Origin: Cellulomonas sp. Root485
GTDB lineage: Bacteria > Actinomycetota > Actinomycetes > Actinomycetales > Cellulomonadaceae
Assembly: GCF_001426705.1 (NCBI RefSeq)
Contig: NZ_LMFC01000006.1
Span: 282 to 64,281, forward strand
DNA length: 64,000 nt
Direction of reading: 5' to 3'
The translations under genes were made by a program, and so were the position numbers. Below the pieces are notes generated by a model. That model saw only the letters and a list, made by a program, of their open reading frames with translations, had not been told where the DNA came from and searched no databases. Below, one piece after another: positions 41,616 to 50,006 of this stretch; within the stretch, counting starts at the first letter, position 1; the number at the start of each line of letters is the position of its first letter.

Positions 41616-42913
41616 TTCTCCGCGTCAGCCGCCGCCTGCGTGGCGTCGACGATGTCCTGCGGGGTGGCCTGGCCGGCGAAGGCCAGGGCGATCTCGTCGT
41701 TCATGGCGCCACCGACGGAGGCACCGAACGCCGTGTCGAAGTAGAGCTGCACGTACGGCGCCGCGTCACGGATCTTGAGGAGCTCGGCCAGGGCCGGGTC
41801 CGAGACGTACTGCGAGGCCGTCGAGTTGGTCGGCAGACCCATGTCGAGCTCCGCGAAGCCCTTCTGGACCTCGTCCGACAGCAGGTAGACCGCGAAGTCC
41901 ACCGCGGCGTCGGGCGCCTCCTCGGAGACTGCCCACGCGTCACCGCCACCGAGTGCGGCCTCCGGGTCGCCCTCGCCGCCGTCGACGGCCGGGAACGGGA
42001 ACCAGCCGGTGTTCTCGCCGAGACCCTTGCCGTCCTCCGTGAGGCCCTGCATGACGCCGGGCTCCCAGTGGCCCTGCATCTCCATGGCGACCTTGCCGGT
42101 GGCCAGGAGACCCGAGGCGCTGGTCGCGCCCGTCTGGGCCGGGGTGGACAGGAAGCCTGCGTTGAACGGCTCCGTGCCGATGAGCGCCTCGAGGTCCTCG
42201 CCGGCCTTGACGAAGCACGGGTCCGAGAAGTCGAGCGTCTGCACGGCGTCGGTCAGGACGTCCTGCGAGCACTCGCGCAGCGCGTAGTAGTACCAGTAGT
42301 GGGCGGCCGGCCACTTGTCACCGGCACCCACGGAGACGGGCTCGATGCCCGCGGCCTTGAGCTTGTCGACGGCGGCGTTGAAGTCGTCCCACGTGGCGGG
42401 CGGCTCGGTGATGCCGGCCTGCTCGAAGAGCGCCTTGTTGTACCAGAAGCCGACGACGCCGACCGAGAACGGCAGACCGTAGGTCTTGCCGTCCACCTGC
42501 CAGCCGGCGACGGAGCCACCGATCTTCTCGATGGTGTCCGCGGCCGCCTCGGAGATGTCCTTGGTCAGACCCGCCTCGACGTGGTCGGCCAGCTCGCCGC
42601 CACCACGCTCCATGTAGATGTCGGGGGCGTCACCGCTCTGGAACGCGGCGTCGAGCTTGGTGAGCATGTCCTCGTGCTGCATGGCGTTGACCTCGACGGT
42701 CACGCCCGGGTTGGCGGCCTCGAAGTCGGCCGCGACCTTGTCGTAGTAGTCCTTGCCGTCACCGGTGTTGGAGTTGTGCCACCACGTGATCGTCGTGTCG
42801 CCGGAGGCGCCGTCGGTCGAGTCGTCGCCCGCGTCGCCCGAGCTGCAGGCGGTCGCCAGCAGGGCAATACCAGCACCCAGGGCAAGGGTGCGAAGGACTG
42901 TTGTCCTCATCAT
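41612..42913 (-). CDS. Sugar ABC transporter substrate-binding lipoprotein
   Basis: The 433-residue lipoprotein has a signal ending LLATAC and a family 1 solute-binding fold (TTITWWHNSNTGDGKDYYDKVAADFEAANPGV, FWYNKALFEQAGI, GAGDKWPAAHYWYYYALREC). It opens the LacI-controlled importer/GH3 operon; by analogy with bxlE of Streptomyces its ligand could be xylobiose or another beta-linked disaccharide. AGGAG precedes the ATG; two ATG codons stand in tandem. A TTGACA element and a perfect LacI palindrome lie upstream. Confidence 0.92.
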   Translation of the reverse strand: MMRTTVLRTLALGAGIALLATACSSGDAGDDSTDGASGDTTITWWHNSNTGDGKDYYDKVAADFEAANPGVTVEVNAMQHEDMLTKLDAAFQSGDAPDIYMERGGGELADHVEAGLTKDISEAAADTIEKIGGSVAGWQVDGKTYGLPFSVGVVGFWYNKALFEQAGITEPPATWDDFNAAVDKLKAAGIEPVSVGAGDKWPAAHYWYYYALRECSQDVLTDAVQTLDFSDPCFVKAGEDLEALIGTEPFNAGFLSTPAQTGATSASGLLATGKVAMEMQGHWEPGVMQGLTEDGKGLGENTGWFPFPAVDGGEGDPEAALGGGDAWAVSEEAPDAAVDFAVYLLSDEVQKGFAELDMGLPTNSTASQYVSDPALAELLKIRDAAPYVQLYFDTAFGASVGGAMNDEIALAFAGQATPQDIVDATQAAADAEK

Positions 42914-42980
42914 CGTTGAATCTCCTCGTCGTCACTGACAGGGCTGGACGGCGCCAAGGTTGGCACCCGAGTCTGTGTGG

Positions 42981-43037
42981 TGTCAATCGTTGTCGATAAC
43001 GTTATCGAAACGAAGGTCTCAGGTAGATAACGTTATC
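42981..43037. promoter_or_regulatory. Divergent promoter region with two LacI operators
   Basis: TCGATAACGTTATCGA at 42993-43008 is a perfect 16-base palindrome, and GATAACGTTATC recurs at 43026-43037. Their centres are 31 bases apart, three helical turns, which favours cooperative binding or a tight loop. On the minus strand TTGACA (42981-42986) with CAACCT 18 bases on is a likely promoter for the SBP operon, seven bases from the first palindrome. The second overlaps the region where the lacI-type gene must start. Confidence 0.85.
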
Positions 43038-43050
43038 GAAACTATGCTCT

Positions 43051-44067
43051 ATGCTCCACAACGTGGACTCGACACCTCGCGTGAAGATGGAAGACGTCGC
43101 CCGGACGGCAGGCGTGTCTGTCGCGACGGTCTCCAAGGTCGTCAACGGGCGGTACGGCGTCGCCCAGGCCACGCTGACCCGCGTCCAGGAGGTCATCGAC
43201 GAGCTCGGGTACGAGGCCAGCCTCGGCGCGCGGTCGCTGCGCAGCCACCGCACCAACGTGCTCGGCATCCTCGTGGCGGAGTTCGAGCCGTTCAGCACGG
43301 AGCTCCTCAAGGGGGCGTCCTCGGCCGTCGGCTCGACGGGTTACGAGCTGCTCGCCTACTCCGGTGGTGGCCGCGGCGCCGACGTCGGCTGGGAGCGGCG
43401 CTACCTGTCCCGGCTGTCCGGCACCTTGATCGACGGCGCCATCATCGTGACCCCGACGGTCGTCGAGGCAAACACCGGCGTGCACGTCGTGGCCGTCGAC
43501 CCGCACACCGGCCCGACCGGCCTCCCGACCGTCGACTCCGACAACTACGCCGGCGCGGTGCTGGCCACCGAGCACCTCATCAGCCTGGGGCACCGCCGGA
43601 TCGGCTTCCTGGGCGGACGCCTCGACCTCGAGTCCGCCCGGCTGCGTGAGGACGGGTTCCGCAAGGCGATGGACGCGGCCGGCCTCCCGGTCGACGAGTC
43701 CCTGGTCGCCGTCGGTGGGTACCGCCCCGAGACCGCGGACGCGCCTGCGCGCGCGCTGCTGGGGAACCCCGACCGGCCCACCGCCGTGTTCGCCGCGAAC
43801 GACCTCTCGGCCATCCAGGTGATGGCGGTCGCGGTCGAGCTGGGCATGACGGTGCCGGACGACCTGTCGGTGATCGGGTTCGACAACGTGCCCGAGTCGG
43901 CGCTGGCCACTCCCCCGCTGACCACGATCAACCAGCCGCTGCAGGAGATGGGCGCTGCGGCGCTGCGCCTGCTGGTCGACCTGATCGAGGGCAAGGAACG
44001 GCCGACGCACCTGCGGCTCCCGACCGAGCTGGTGGTCCGCGCGTCCTGCGCCCCGCCGCGCCAGTGA
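43051..44067 (+). CDS. LacI-family transcriptional repressor
   Basis: The 338-residue protein has an N-terminal LacI helix-turn-helix and hinge (VKMEDVARTAGVSVATVSKVVNGRYGV, then ARSLRSHRTNVLGILV) and a periplasmic-binding-protein-like sensor domain (GAIIVTP, HVVAVDPH, TVDSDNYAGA, GHRRIGFLGG, AVFAANDLSAIQVM, SVIGFDNVPESAL). It is divergent from the SBP operon, with two operators between. The same motif before the orphan SBP suggests that it is also a target. The start is uncertain: ATG 43051 is taken, but GTG 43081, just before the helix-turn-helix, is possible. Confidence 0.92.
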   Translation: MLHNVDSTPRVKMEDVARTAGVSVATVSKVVNGRYGVAQATLTRVQEVIDELGYEASLGARSLRSHRTNVLGILVAEFEPFSTELLKGASSAVGSTGYELLAYSGGGRGADVGWERRYLSRLSGTLIDGAIIVTPTVVEANTGVHVVAVDPHTGPTGLPTVDSDNYAGAVLATEHLISLGHRRIGFLGGRLDLESARLREDGFRKAMDAAGLPVDESLVAVGGYRPETADAPARALLGNPDRPTAVFAANDLSAIQVMAVAVELGMTVPDDLSVIGFDNVPESALATPPLTTINQPLQEMGAAALRLLVDLIEGKERPTHLRLPTELVVRASCAPPRQ

Positions 44068-44136
44068 CCCTCGCTCGCCGTCCCCGCGGACAGGACACCT
44101 CACGTCAGATGCCGCGGTCGTAGCACCCCCGAACGT

Positions 44137-44178
44137 CGAAGGCCCCGGATCAACCTCCACTCCGATCCGGGGCCTTCG
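44137..44178. terminator. Bidirectional terminator after the lacI-type gene
   Basis: CGAAGGCCCCGGATC and GATCCGGGGCCTTCG form a perfect 15-base stem with a 12-base loop between convergent genes. It may serve both. Confidence 0.85.
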
Positions 44179-44190
44179 GCTTGCCTGTGC

Positions 44191-44853
44191 TCAGCTGTTG
44201 CTGCGCGCCTGCCACGTGCACACGCAGACCTCGTTGCCCTCGCCGTCGGCCAGCACCCAGAACGCGGGCGCGCGCTCGTCGCTGACCAGGTGGCCGCCCG
44301 CGGCGATCGCCGCCGCGACGCGCGCCTCCGCCTGGTCGTGCCCGACGATCACGTCGAAGTGGATCCGGTTGCGCTGGGGCCGGGGCGCGTCCATCTGCTG
44401 GAACCAGATGGACGGGCCGATCCCGGCGGGGTCGACGAGGTCGTCGTCGTTGCGGACGTCGTACCCGAAGACCGCCGCCCAGAACGGGCGGACCGCGGGG
44501 ATGTCGAGGGCGTCGACGGCGATCTCGAGCATCCCGCTCAACGGGGCCGCGCCGGTCACCCCCAGCTCGTCGGCGAGGGCGGTCACCGTCGCGGCGAGGT
44601 CGACGTCGCGCTGGGTCAGGCCGCCGGCGTCGTGGCTGGAGGTGGTCACCGTGACCTGCCCCCAGCGCAGCACCACGTCCGGGTGGTGGTTCGCCTCGTC
44701 GGCCGCTGCCGCGATCCGCGAGACGAAGGCGGCCGCCGTGGTGAAGTCGGGCGTCGTGAACGTGGCGCGCAGCGACTGGAGCAGGACGCGCCAGTGCCGC
44801 TGGTCGACCGCAGCCGTGACGTCGGAGTGCCGAAGGAGGGTGGTGTCAGCCAT
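44191..44853 (-). CDS. Pterin-4a-carbinolamine dehydratase fused to a VOC/glyoxalase domain
   Basis: The 220-residue protein joins two domains. Residues 1-97 match 4a-hydroxytetrahydrobiopterin dehydratase (PCD/DCoH), with the active-site motif EANHHPDVVLRWGQVTVTTSSHDAGGLTQRDVDLA. Residues 105-220 form a vicinal-oxygen-chelate domain (MLEIAVDALDIPAVRPFWAAVFGY, HFDVIVGHDQAEARVAAAIAAGGH, ADGEGNEVCVC). The first regenerates quinonoid pterin cofactor; the second is a metal-dependent fold of unknown substrate. Such fusions occur in actinobacteria. ATG 44853 is chosen over an in-frame start three codons earlier. Confidence 0.85.
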   Translation of the reverse strand: MADTTLLRHSDVTAAVDQRHWRVLLQSLRATFTTPDFTTAAAFVSRIAAAADEANHHPDVVLRWGQVTVTTSSHDAGGLTQRDVDLAATVTALADELGVTGAAPLSGMLEIAVDALDIPAVRPFWAAVFGYDVRNDDDLVDPAGIGPSIWFQQMDAPRPQRNRIHFDVIVGHDQAEARVAAAIAAGGHLVSDERAPAFWVLADGEGNEVCVCTWQARSNS

Positions 44854-44877
44854 GCCGACCACCCTGCCACCGGGCGG

Positions 44878-46431
44878 TCAGTGCTGCAGCGCCGCCTCGG
44901 CCTCGGAGTCGGCGCCCGCCCGGATGTGCCGCGTGACCCACGGGGCGAGGGCGAACATGCCCCCGGCGAAGGCGAGCGCGACGAGCCCGATGACCCCGAA
45001 GTAGGCGGCCGGGGCGACGTCCGGCGTCGACTGGATCACCTGCGCGGCGATGGCATTGCCGGCTGACGGCGCCAGGAACCAGAGCGCCATCGCCTGCCCG
45101 CGGTAGGCCTTCGGCGCCAGCAGGGTGGTCGCGGCCAGGCCGACGGGCGAGAGGCACAGCTCACCGACGGTCTGGATCACGTAGACGATGATCAGCACCC
45201 ACGCCGACGTCTTCTCACCGTCGGCCAGCCACGACGCCCCGGCCAGGAACACGAAGCTCAGCGCGGCGAACGTCAGGCCGAGCGCGAACTTCACGGCGGT
45301 CGGCGGACGGTCGTCGAGCTTGATCCACAGCCACGCGAACACCGGCGCCAGCACGATGATCGCGGCCGGGTTGATCGACTGGAACAGCTCGGGCGAGACG
45401 GTCACGCCGAACAGCGTCAGGTCGGTGTTGTCCTGCGCGTAGGACGCCAGGGTGCTGGCGGCCTGCTCGAAGATCATCCAGAAGATCATGGCGGCGACGA
45501 AGAGCGGGATGTAGGCGCGCAGCCGGGTCCGCTCGTGGTCGTTCACCTTGCGCGACCGGAACATCACGACGAACGTCGCGACCGGCGCGGCGAACGCGAG
45601 GTAGGAGATCCCGTCGATGAACGACGTGAGGCCGAAGCCACCCTGGATCAGCGCGGCGAGGCCGAACGCGAGCACGACGCCGACGGCGACGACCACCAGC
45701 AGCCGGGCCACCGCCGGGCGCTCGTGGGGGGCCAGCGGGTTCGGCGGGACGTCGCCCGCTCCCCCGAGGTACTTGCGCCCGGCGACGAAGAAGACCAGGG
45801 CGATCGCCATCCCGATCGCCGCGACCGCGAAGCCCCAGTGGTAGCCGCCGACCGCCCGCGCCGCGCCGACCAGGAACGGCGCCGCCAGGGACCCGATGTT
45901 GATCCCCATGTAGAAGATCGAGAAGCCCGAGTCGCGGCGCGGGTCGTCCCGGTCGTACAGCTCGCCGACCATGCTCGACACGTTCGGCTTGAGCAGGCCG
46001 GTGCCGAGGGCCACCAGGACGATGCCGAGGAACGAGAACGACGCCTGCGGCACCGTGAGGAACAGGTGACCGGCGGCGATGATGATGCCGCCGTACAGGA
46101 CCGACCGCCGTGCGCCGATGAACCGGTCCGCGAGCCAGCCACCGAGCACGGACAGCAGGTAGACCGAGGACCCGTAGACGGCGACGAGCGCCTCGCCGGA
46201 CGTCTGCTCGATCCCGAGACCGCCGTTGGCCAGCGTGTCCGTCAGGTAGAAGAGCAGGATGGCGCGCATCCCGTAGTAGCTGAACCGCTCCCACAGCTCG
46301 GTGCCGAACAGCGTGAACAGGCCGAGGGGCTGGCCGAAGAAGGCGCGGTCCTTGGGCAGGGTGTCGCTCTTGCGGGCGCTCGGCTCGGTCCCCCCAGGGC
46401 CCCCCACCTGCGCGTCGGCTGCGCCGCTCAT
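44878..46431 (-). CDS. POT-family proton-dependent oligopeptide transporter
   Basis: The 517-residue membrane protein is an MFS-fold POT/PTR importer. The family markers are ELWERFSYYGMRAILLFYL (the ExxER proton motif), GGWLADRFIGARRSVLYGG, KPNVSSMVGELYDRDDPRRDSGFSIFYMGINIGSLAAP (PTR2 signature) and the later GELCLSPVGLAATTLLAP. It would take up di- and tripeptides with protons. About 14 helices are expected, as in bacterial DtpT-type members. A Gly/Asp-rich N-terminal tail of about 30 residues precedes helix one. Confidence 0.93.
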   Translation of the reverse strand: MSGAADAQVGGPGGTEPSARKSDTLPKDRAFFGQPLGLFTLFGTELWERFSYYGMRAILLFYLTDTLANGGLGIEQTSGEALVAVYGSSVYLLSVLGGWLADRFIGARRSVLYGGIIIAAGHLFLTVPQASFSFLGIVLVALGTGLLKPNVSSMVGELYDRDDPRRDSGFSIFYMGINIGSLAAPFLVGAARAVGGYHWGFAVAAIGMAIALVFFVAGRKYLGGAGDVPPNPLAPHERPAVARLLVVVAVGVVLAFGLAALIQGGFGLTSFIDGISYLAFAAPVATFVVMFRSRKVNDHERTRLRAYIPLFVAAMIFWMIFEQAASTLASYAQDNTDLTLFGVTVSPELFQSINPAAIIVLAPVFAWLWIKLDDRPPTAVKFALGLTFAALSFVFLAGASWLADGEKTSAWVLIIVYVIQTVGELCLSPVGLAATTLLAPKAYRGQAMALWFLAPSAGNAIAAQVIQSTPDVAPAAYFGVIGLVALAFAGGMFALAPWVTRHIRAGADSEAEAALQH

Positions 46432-46517
46432 CTGCCCATCGTGGCCTCGCCGGTGGGTGCGCACCACCGGCAGCGGCCGGACGAGCGGCGAGCACGGTCC
46501 CCGGTTACCGTCGCCGG

Positions 46518-47858
46518 GTGCCCACGATCCACTGGTTCCGTCGCGACCTGCGGCTCGCGGACAACCCCGCACTGCTCGCCGCGATCGAGCAGGCGCGCGA
46601 TGCCGACGACGAGGTCGTGCCGCTGTTCGTCGTCGACCCCGCACTGTGGCGCGCAGCGGGAACCCCGCGGCTGACCTACCTCACGCGCAGCCTGCGGGCG
46701 CTCGACGAGTCGCTCGGCGGACGGCTAGCGGTCCGGCACGGGCGGGCGTCCGACGTGGTGCCCGCGGTCGCGCGCGAGGTCGGCGCCCCGGCGGTGCACG
46801 TCACCGCGGCGACCGAACCCTACGGCCGGCGGCGCGACGACGCAGTCGAGCGCGCGCTCGACGTGCCGCTGGTCCGCACCGGCTCGCCGTACGCCGTCGC
46901 GCCCGGCCGGCTGACCACGCAGGGCGGTACACCGTTCCAGGTGTTCACCCCGTTCCGCGGCGCGTGGCTCGACCACGGCTGGTCCGCCCCGGCGCCCCGA
47001 CCTCAGCGGGTCCCGTGGGCGGACGTGCGCTCCGACGGGATCCCCGACGAGCCCCTGACGGACGTGCGGCTCCCCCGGGCCGGTGAACGCGCCGCCCACG
47101 GGCGCTGGACCGAGTACCTGCACGACGGGCTCGCCGAGTACGCCAGCCTGCGCGACCGACCCGACCTCGACGGCACCTCGATGCTCTCGATCCCGCTGAA
47201 GTACGGCGAGCTGCACCCCCGCACGCTGCTGGCCGACCTGGCGGAGGCGCCGTTCGACGTCTCCACGTTCCGGTCCGAGCTGGCGTGGCGCGAGTTCCAC
47301 GCCGACGTCCTGTGGCACCACCCCGGCGCGACGCAGCGGTCGCTGCGCACCGTCGTGCCGGAGGACTCGTGGGACACCGGGAGCGCCGCCTTCGAGGCCT
47401 GGGCGGGCGGGCGGACCGGCTACCCCTTCGTCGACGCCGGCATGCGCCAGCTGCGCGCGCTGGGCTGGATGCACAACCGCGTCCGCATGGTCGTGGCGTC
47501 GTTCCTGGTCAAGGACCTGCACGTGCGCTGGCAGCGCGGAGCGGCGCACTTCCTCGACTGGCTCGTCGACGGGGACATCTCCCAGAACCAGCTGAACTGG
47601 CAGTGGGTGGCCGGCACCGGGCGGGACGCGGCGCCGTACTTCCGCGTGTTCAACCCCGTGTCGCAGGGCGAGAAGTTCGACCCCGACGGCTCCTACGTGC
47701 GGCAGTGGGTGCCGGAGCTGCGCGGCATCGCCGGGCGTGCCGTGCACCAGCCGTGGAAGCTGGGGCTGGAGGCACCCGAGGACTACCCCCCGCCGATCGT
47801 CGACCACGCGGTCGAGCGCAAGGTCGCCCTCGACGACTTCCACCGCGGCCGCGGCTAG
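46518..47858 (+). CDS. phr: Deoxyribodipyrimidine photo-lyase
   Basis: The 446-residue protein is a class I CPD photolyase/cryptochrome. The N-terminal alpha/beta domain (PTIHWFRRDLRLADNPALLAAI) is followed by the FAD-binding helical domain: LAWREFHADVLWHHP, AWAGGRTGYPFVDAGMRQLRALGWMHNRVRMVVASFLVKDLHVRW, and DWLVDGDISQNQLNWQWVAGTGRDAAPYFRVFNP. The FAD and substrate tryptophans are present. It repairs UV-induced cyclobutane dimers in light. TACCGT ends six bases before the GTG start (leaderless). Its stop overlaps the stop of the convergent sigma gene in CTAG. Confidence 0.95.
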   Translation: MPTIHWFRRDLRLADNPALLAAIEQARDADDEVVPLFVVDPALWRAAGTPRLTYLTRSLRALDESLGGRLAVRHGRASDVVPAVAREVGAPAVHVTAATEPYGRRRDDAVERALDVPLVRTGSPYAVAPGRLTTQGGTPFQVFTPFRGAWLDHGWSAPAPRPQRVPWADVRSDGIPDEPLTDVRLPRAGERAAHGRWTEYLHDGLAEYASLRDRPDLDGTSMLSIPLKYGELHPRTLLADLAEAPFDVSTFRSELAWREFHADVLWHHPGATQRSLRTVVPEDSWDTGSAAFEAWAGGRTGYPFVDAGMRQLRALGWMHNRVRMVVASFLVKDLHVRWQRGAAHFLDWLVDGDISQNQLNWQWVAGTGRDAAPYFRVFNPVSQGEKFDPDGSYVRQWVPELRGIAGRAVHQPWKLGLEAPEDYPPPIVDHAVERKVALDDFHRGRG

Positions 47859-48781
47859 CCGGCGTCGAACCTGCTCAGCACCGTCGCGTCGAAGCGGGTC
47901 ATCGCGGAGATCCGCCCGCCGTCCAGGGTGAGGACGAGGAGACCCGTGCCGCGGCGGGACCCGTCGGACGCCCGCAGGTACGTCACGAACGCCGGCTGCC
48001 CGTTGGCGCACGTCGCGACGAGCTCGAACCGGCGGCCCCCGCCCAGGATGCCCGCGCAGAAGCGGGCGGCGAGCTCCCGGCCGACGTACTCGTACGGCAT
48101 CGGTGGCATCGAGATGAACACGTCGTCGGTGAGCAGGGCCACCAGCGCGACCACGTCGGCCGACTCGTACGCACTCACGAACCGGGCGACGAGCGCGTCG
48201 TCGCCGGGGGTGGTGGTGCCCGACGGTCGGGCCTCCCGCAGACCGGCCCGCGCTCGCTTCAGGGCGCTCGTCACCGAGTCGACGCTGGTGTCGAGCATGT
48301 CGGCCACCTCGCGCGCGGGGAACCCCAGGACGTCGCGCAGGAGAAGGACTGCCACCTGGCGGTGCGGCAGGACCTGGAGCGCCGTGACGAAGGCCAGCGA
48401 GATCGACTCGGTGCGCTCGTAGCGCGCCTCGGGGCCCGGACCGACGAGGGCGTCGGGGAACGGCTCCAGCCACACGACCTCCCCGAGCCGGCTGGGCTCG
48501 ACCAGGTCCACCCCGGGCACGTCCCACGCCTGGGGTGGCCGGCGGGCGGCCGCGCGACGCGCGTTGAGGCACCGGTTGGTGGCGATCCGGTACAGCCAGG
48601 TGCGCAGGGACGACCGCCCCTCGAAGGAGTCGAGACCCTGCCACGCCGCCAGGAGCACGTCCTGCAGGACGTCCTCGGCATCCTGCAGCGACCCGAGCAT
48701 CCGGTAGCAGTGCACCAGGAGCTCCCGCCGGTACGGCGCCGTCAGCTCACTGAAGGCTGTGTCCTCGTCCACCTGCGTCAT
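47855..48781 (-). CDS. ECF sigma factor with SnoaL-like C-terminal domain
   Basis: The 308-residue protein has sigma region 2 (YRRELLVHCYRMLGSLQDAEDVLQDVLLAAW), region 4 (LPHRQVAVLLLRDVLGFPAREVADMLDTSVDSVTSALKRARAGL), and a C-terminal SnoaL-like NTF2 fold (DDALVARFVSAYESADVVALVALLTDDVFISMPP, DGGRISAMTRF). The linker carries WLEPFPDALVG. These extended ECF factors (SigG/ECF56-like and ECF41-like) have no anti-sigma and are controlled by their own extension. GGGAGGT precedes the ATG. It is divergent from an SDR oxidoreductase, a typical partner and target. Confidence 0.9.
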   Translation of the reverse strand: MTQVDEDTAFSELTAPYRRELLVHCYRMLGSLQDAEDVLQDVLLAAWQGLDSFEGRSSLRTWLYRIATNRCLNARRAAARRPPQAWDVPGVDLVEPSRLGEVVWLEPFPDALVGPGPEARYERTESISLAFVTALQVLPHRQVAVLLLRDVLGFPAREVADMLDTSVDSVTSALKRARAGLREARPSGTTTPGDDALVARFVSAYESADVVALVALLTDDVFISMPPMPYEYVGRELAARFCAGILGGGRRFELVATCANGQPAFVTYLRASDGSRRGTGLLVLTLDGGRISAMTRFDATVLSRFDAG

Positions 48782-48810
48782 GCGACCTCCCTCGTCCCAC
48801 CCTGGCGTAC

Positions 48811-48864
48811 AGACACCGGACGGTGCACGAACTGGGCGCCCAGTTCCGCTGCGTCGCGGTGTCT
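48811..48864. promoter_or_regulatory. Nested palindromes between the ECF sigma gene and the SDR gene
   Basis: GAACTGGGCGCCCAGTTC at 48829-48846 is a perfect 18-base palindrome. It is flanked by AGACACCG (48811-48818) and CGGTGTCT (48857-48864), also perfectly inverted. Toward the SDR, TGTCTAC at 48860 is followed by CGTC at 48879, which resembles an ECF41-like -35/-10 pair but with a short spacer. A regulator site or dyad-symmetric divergent promoter is likely. Confidence 0.55.
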
Positions 48865-48916
48865 ACCTGGTCGGTTGCCGTCGCAGGGACGGCGCACCGA
48901 CAGGAAGAGGATCACC

Positions 48917-49708
48917 ATGTTGCTGCAGGACAAGGTCGCCGTGGTCTACGGGGGCGCGGGCTCCATCGGCAGCGCGCTCGCCCGGGCGTTCGCGGCCGAG
49001 GGCGCGACGGTCCACGTCACGGGACGCGACAAGGCGGCGGTCGACGTCGTCACCGACAAGATCGTCGCGGAGGGCTTCACCGCCGAGGCGGCGCAGGTCG
49101 ACGCGCTCGACGAGCGGGCTGTCGACGAGCACCTGCGGCACGTGGTGGACACCTCGGGCCGCGTCGACATCTCGGTGAACGCCATCGGCATCCCCGACGG
49201 GGACATCCTGGGGCTGCCGCTCGTCGAGCTCGACGCCGCACAGTTCGCGCTCCCCCTCGCCACGTACACGACGTCGTACTTCCTCACGGCCCGGCTGGCG
49301 GCCCGGCGGATGATCCCCGCCGGGTCGGGGGTGATCATGACCGTCACCGCCCTGCACTCGCGGACCGGGCTTCCCCTGGTCGGCGGCTACGGCCCCGCGC
49401 AGGCCGCCAAGGAGGCGCTCACGCGGGACCTGTCCGCCGAGCTGGCCCCGCACGGCATCCGCGTGGTCGGCCTGCGCCCCCAGGCCATGCCGGACACGCG
49501 CACGATCCGGCGGGCCTACGAGCCGCGCGCCGCCGCGTCCGGGCTGACCTGGGAGCAGTGGCAGGAGATGCTCGCCGCCCGGACGCACCCGCGCCGCCTG
49601 ATGCGGCTCGAGGAGATGACGGACGCCGCTGTCTTCCTCGCGTCGGACCGGGCGAGCGGGATGACCGGGACGACCCTCAACCTGACGTTGGGCAGCCTGG
49701 ACGACTGA
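48917..49708 (+). CDS. SDR-family oxidoreductase
   Basis: The 263-residue protein is a classical short-chain dehydrogenase: VAVVYGGAGSIGSALARAFAAEGATVHVTGRD (cofactor loop GGxGxIG, with an Arg after the second strand that favours NADP), DISVNAIGIPDGD in place of NNAG, and a C-terminal ASDRASGMTGTTLNLTLG. The usual YxxxK appears as YGPAQAAK (Tyr-Gly-Pro-Ala-Gln-Ala-Ala-Lys), so the Tyr-Lys spacing is altered, and the active site may be non-standard. AGGAAGAGG precedes the ATG. It is probably controlled by the divergent ECF sigma factor. Confidence 0.85.
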   Translation: MLLQDKVAVVYGGAGSIGSALARAFAAEGATVHVTGRDKAAVDVVTDKIVAEGFTAEAAQVDALDERAVDEHLRHVVDTSGRVDISVNAIGIPDGDILGLPLVELDAAQFALPLATYTTSYFLTARLAARRMIPAGSGVIMTVTALHSRTGLPLVGGYGPAQAAKEALTRDLSAELAPHGIRVVGLRPQAMPDTRTIRRAYEPRAAASGLTWEQWQEMLAARTHPRRLMRLEEMTDAAVFLASDRASGMTGTTLNLTLGSLDD

Positions 49709-49717
49709 GCCGGAGCT

Positions 49718-49948
49718 CTACTCGCGGCGGCGTCTCGCCCGTTGCCAGGAGAGGCTGGTCAGGACGACGACGACCGACATCGACAGCGCCGTCAGCGTCC
49801 GACCGAGCGGCCAGCCGTTGTCGGCTGCTGCGAGCGTCTGGCCGACGAACAGCAGCACCGTGGCGGCGACGACCGCCGGCCACACCCACCGGGGAGCGTC
49901 GTCGATCACGGTGCTGCCGGGGGGTGTCGCGCGGTCGTCGGGTGCCAT
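49718..49948 (-). CDS. Small two-helix membrane protein
   Basis: The 76-residue product has two hydrophobic segments (about 21-41 and 48-66) between a polar N-terminus and the basic tail QRARRRRE. I recognise no family. There is no clear ribosome site. It is convergent with the SDR gene and follows the start region of no other gene closely. Confidence 0.5.
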   Translation of the reverse strand: MAPDDRATPPGSTVIDDAPRWVWPAVVAATVLLFVGQTLAAADNGWPLGRTLTALSMSVVVVLTSLSWQRARRRRE

Positions 49949-50006
49949 CGGTGCTGCCGTTCGTCGTCGTGGGAGGCGACCATTCTCGCCGACGGATCGG
50001 GTGGTG

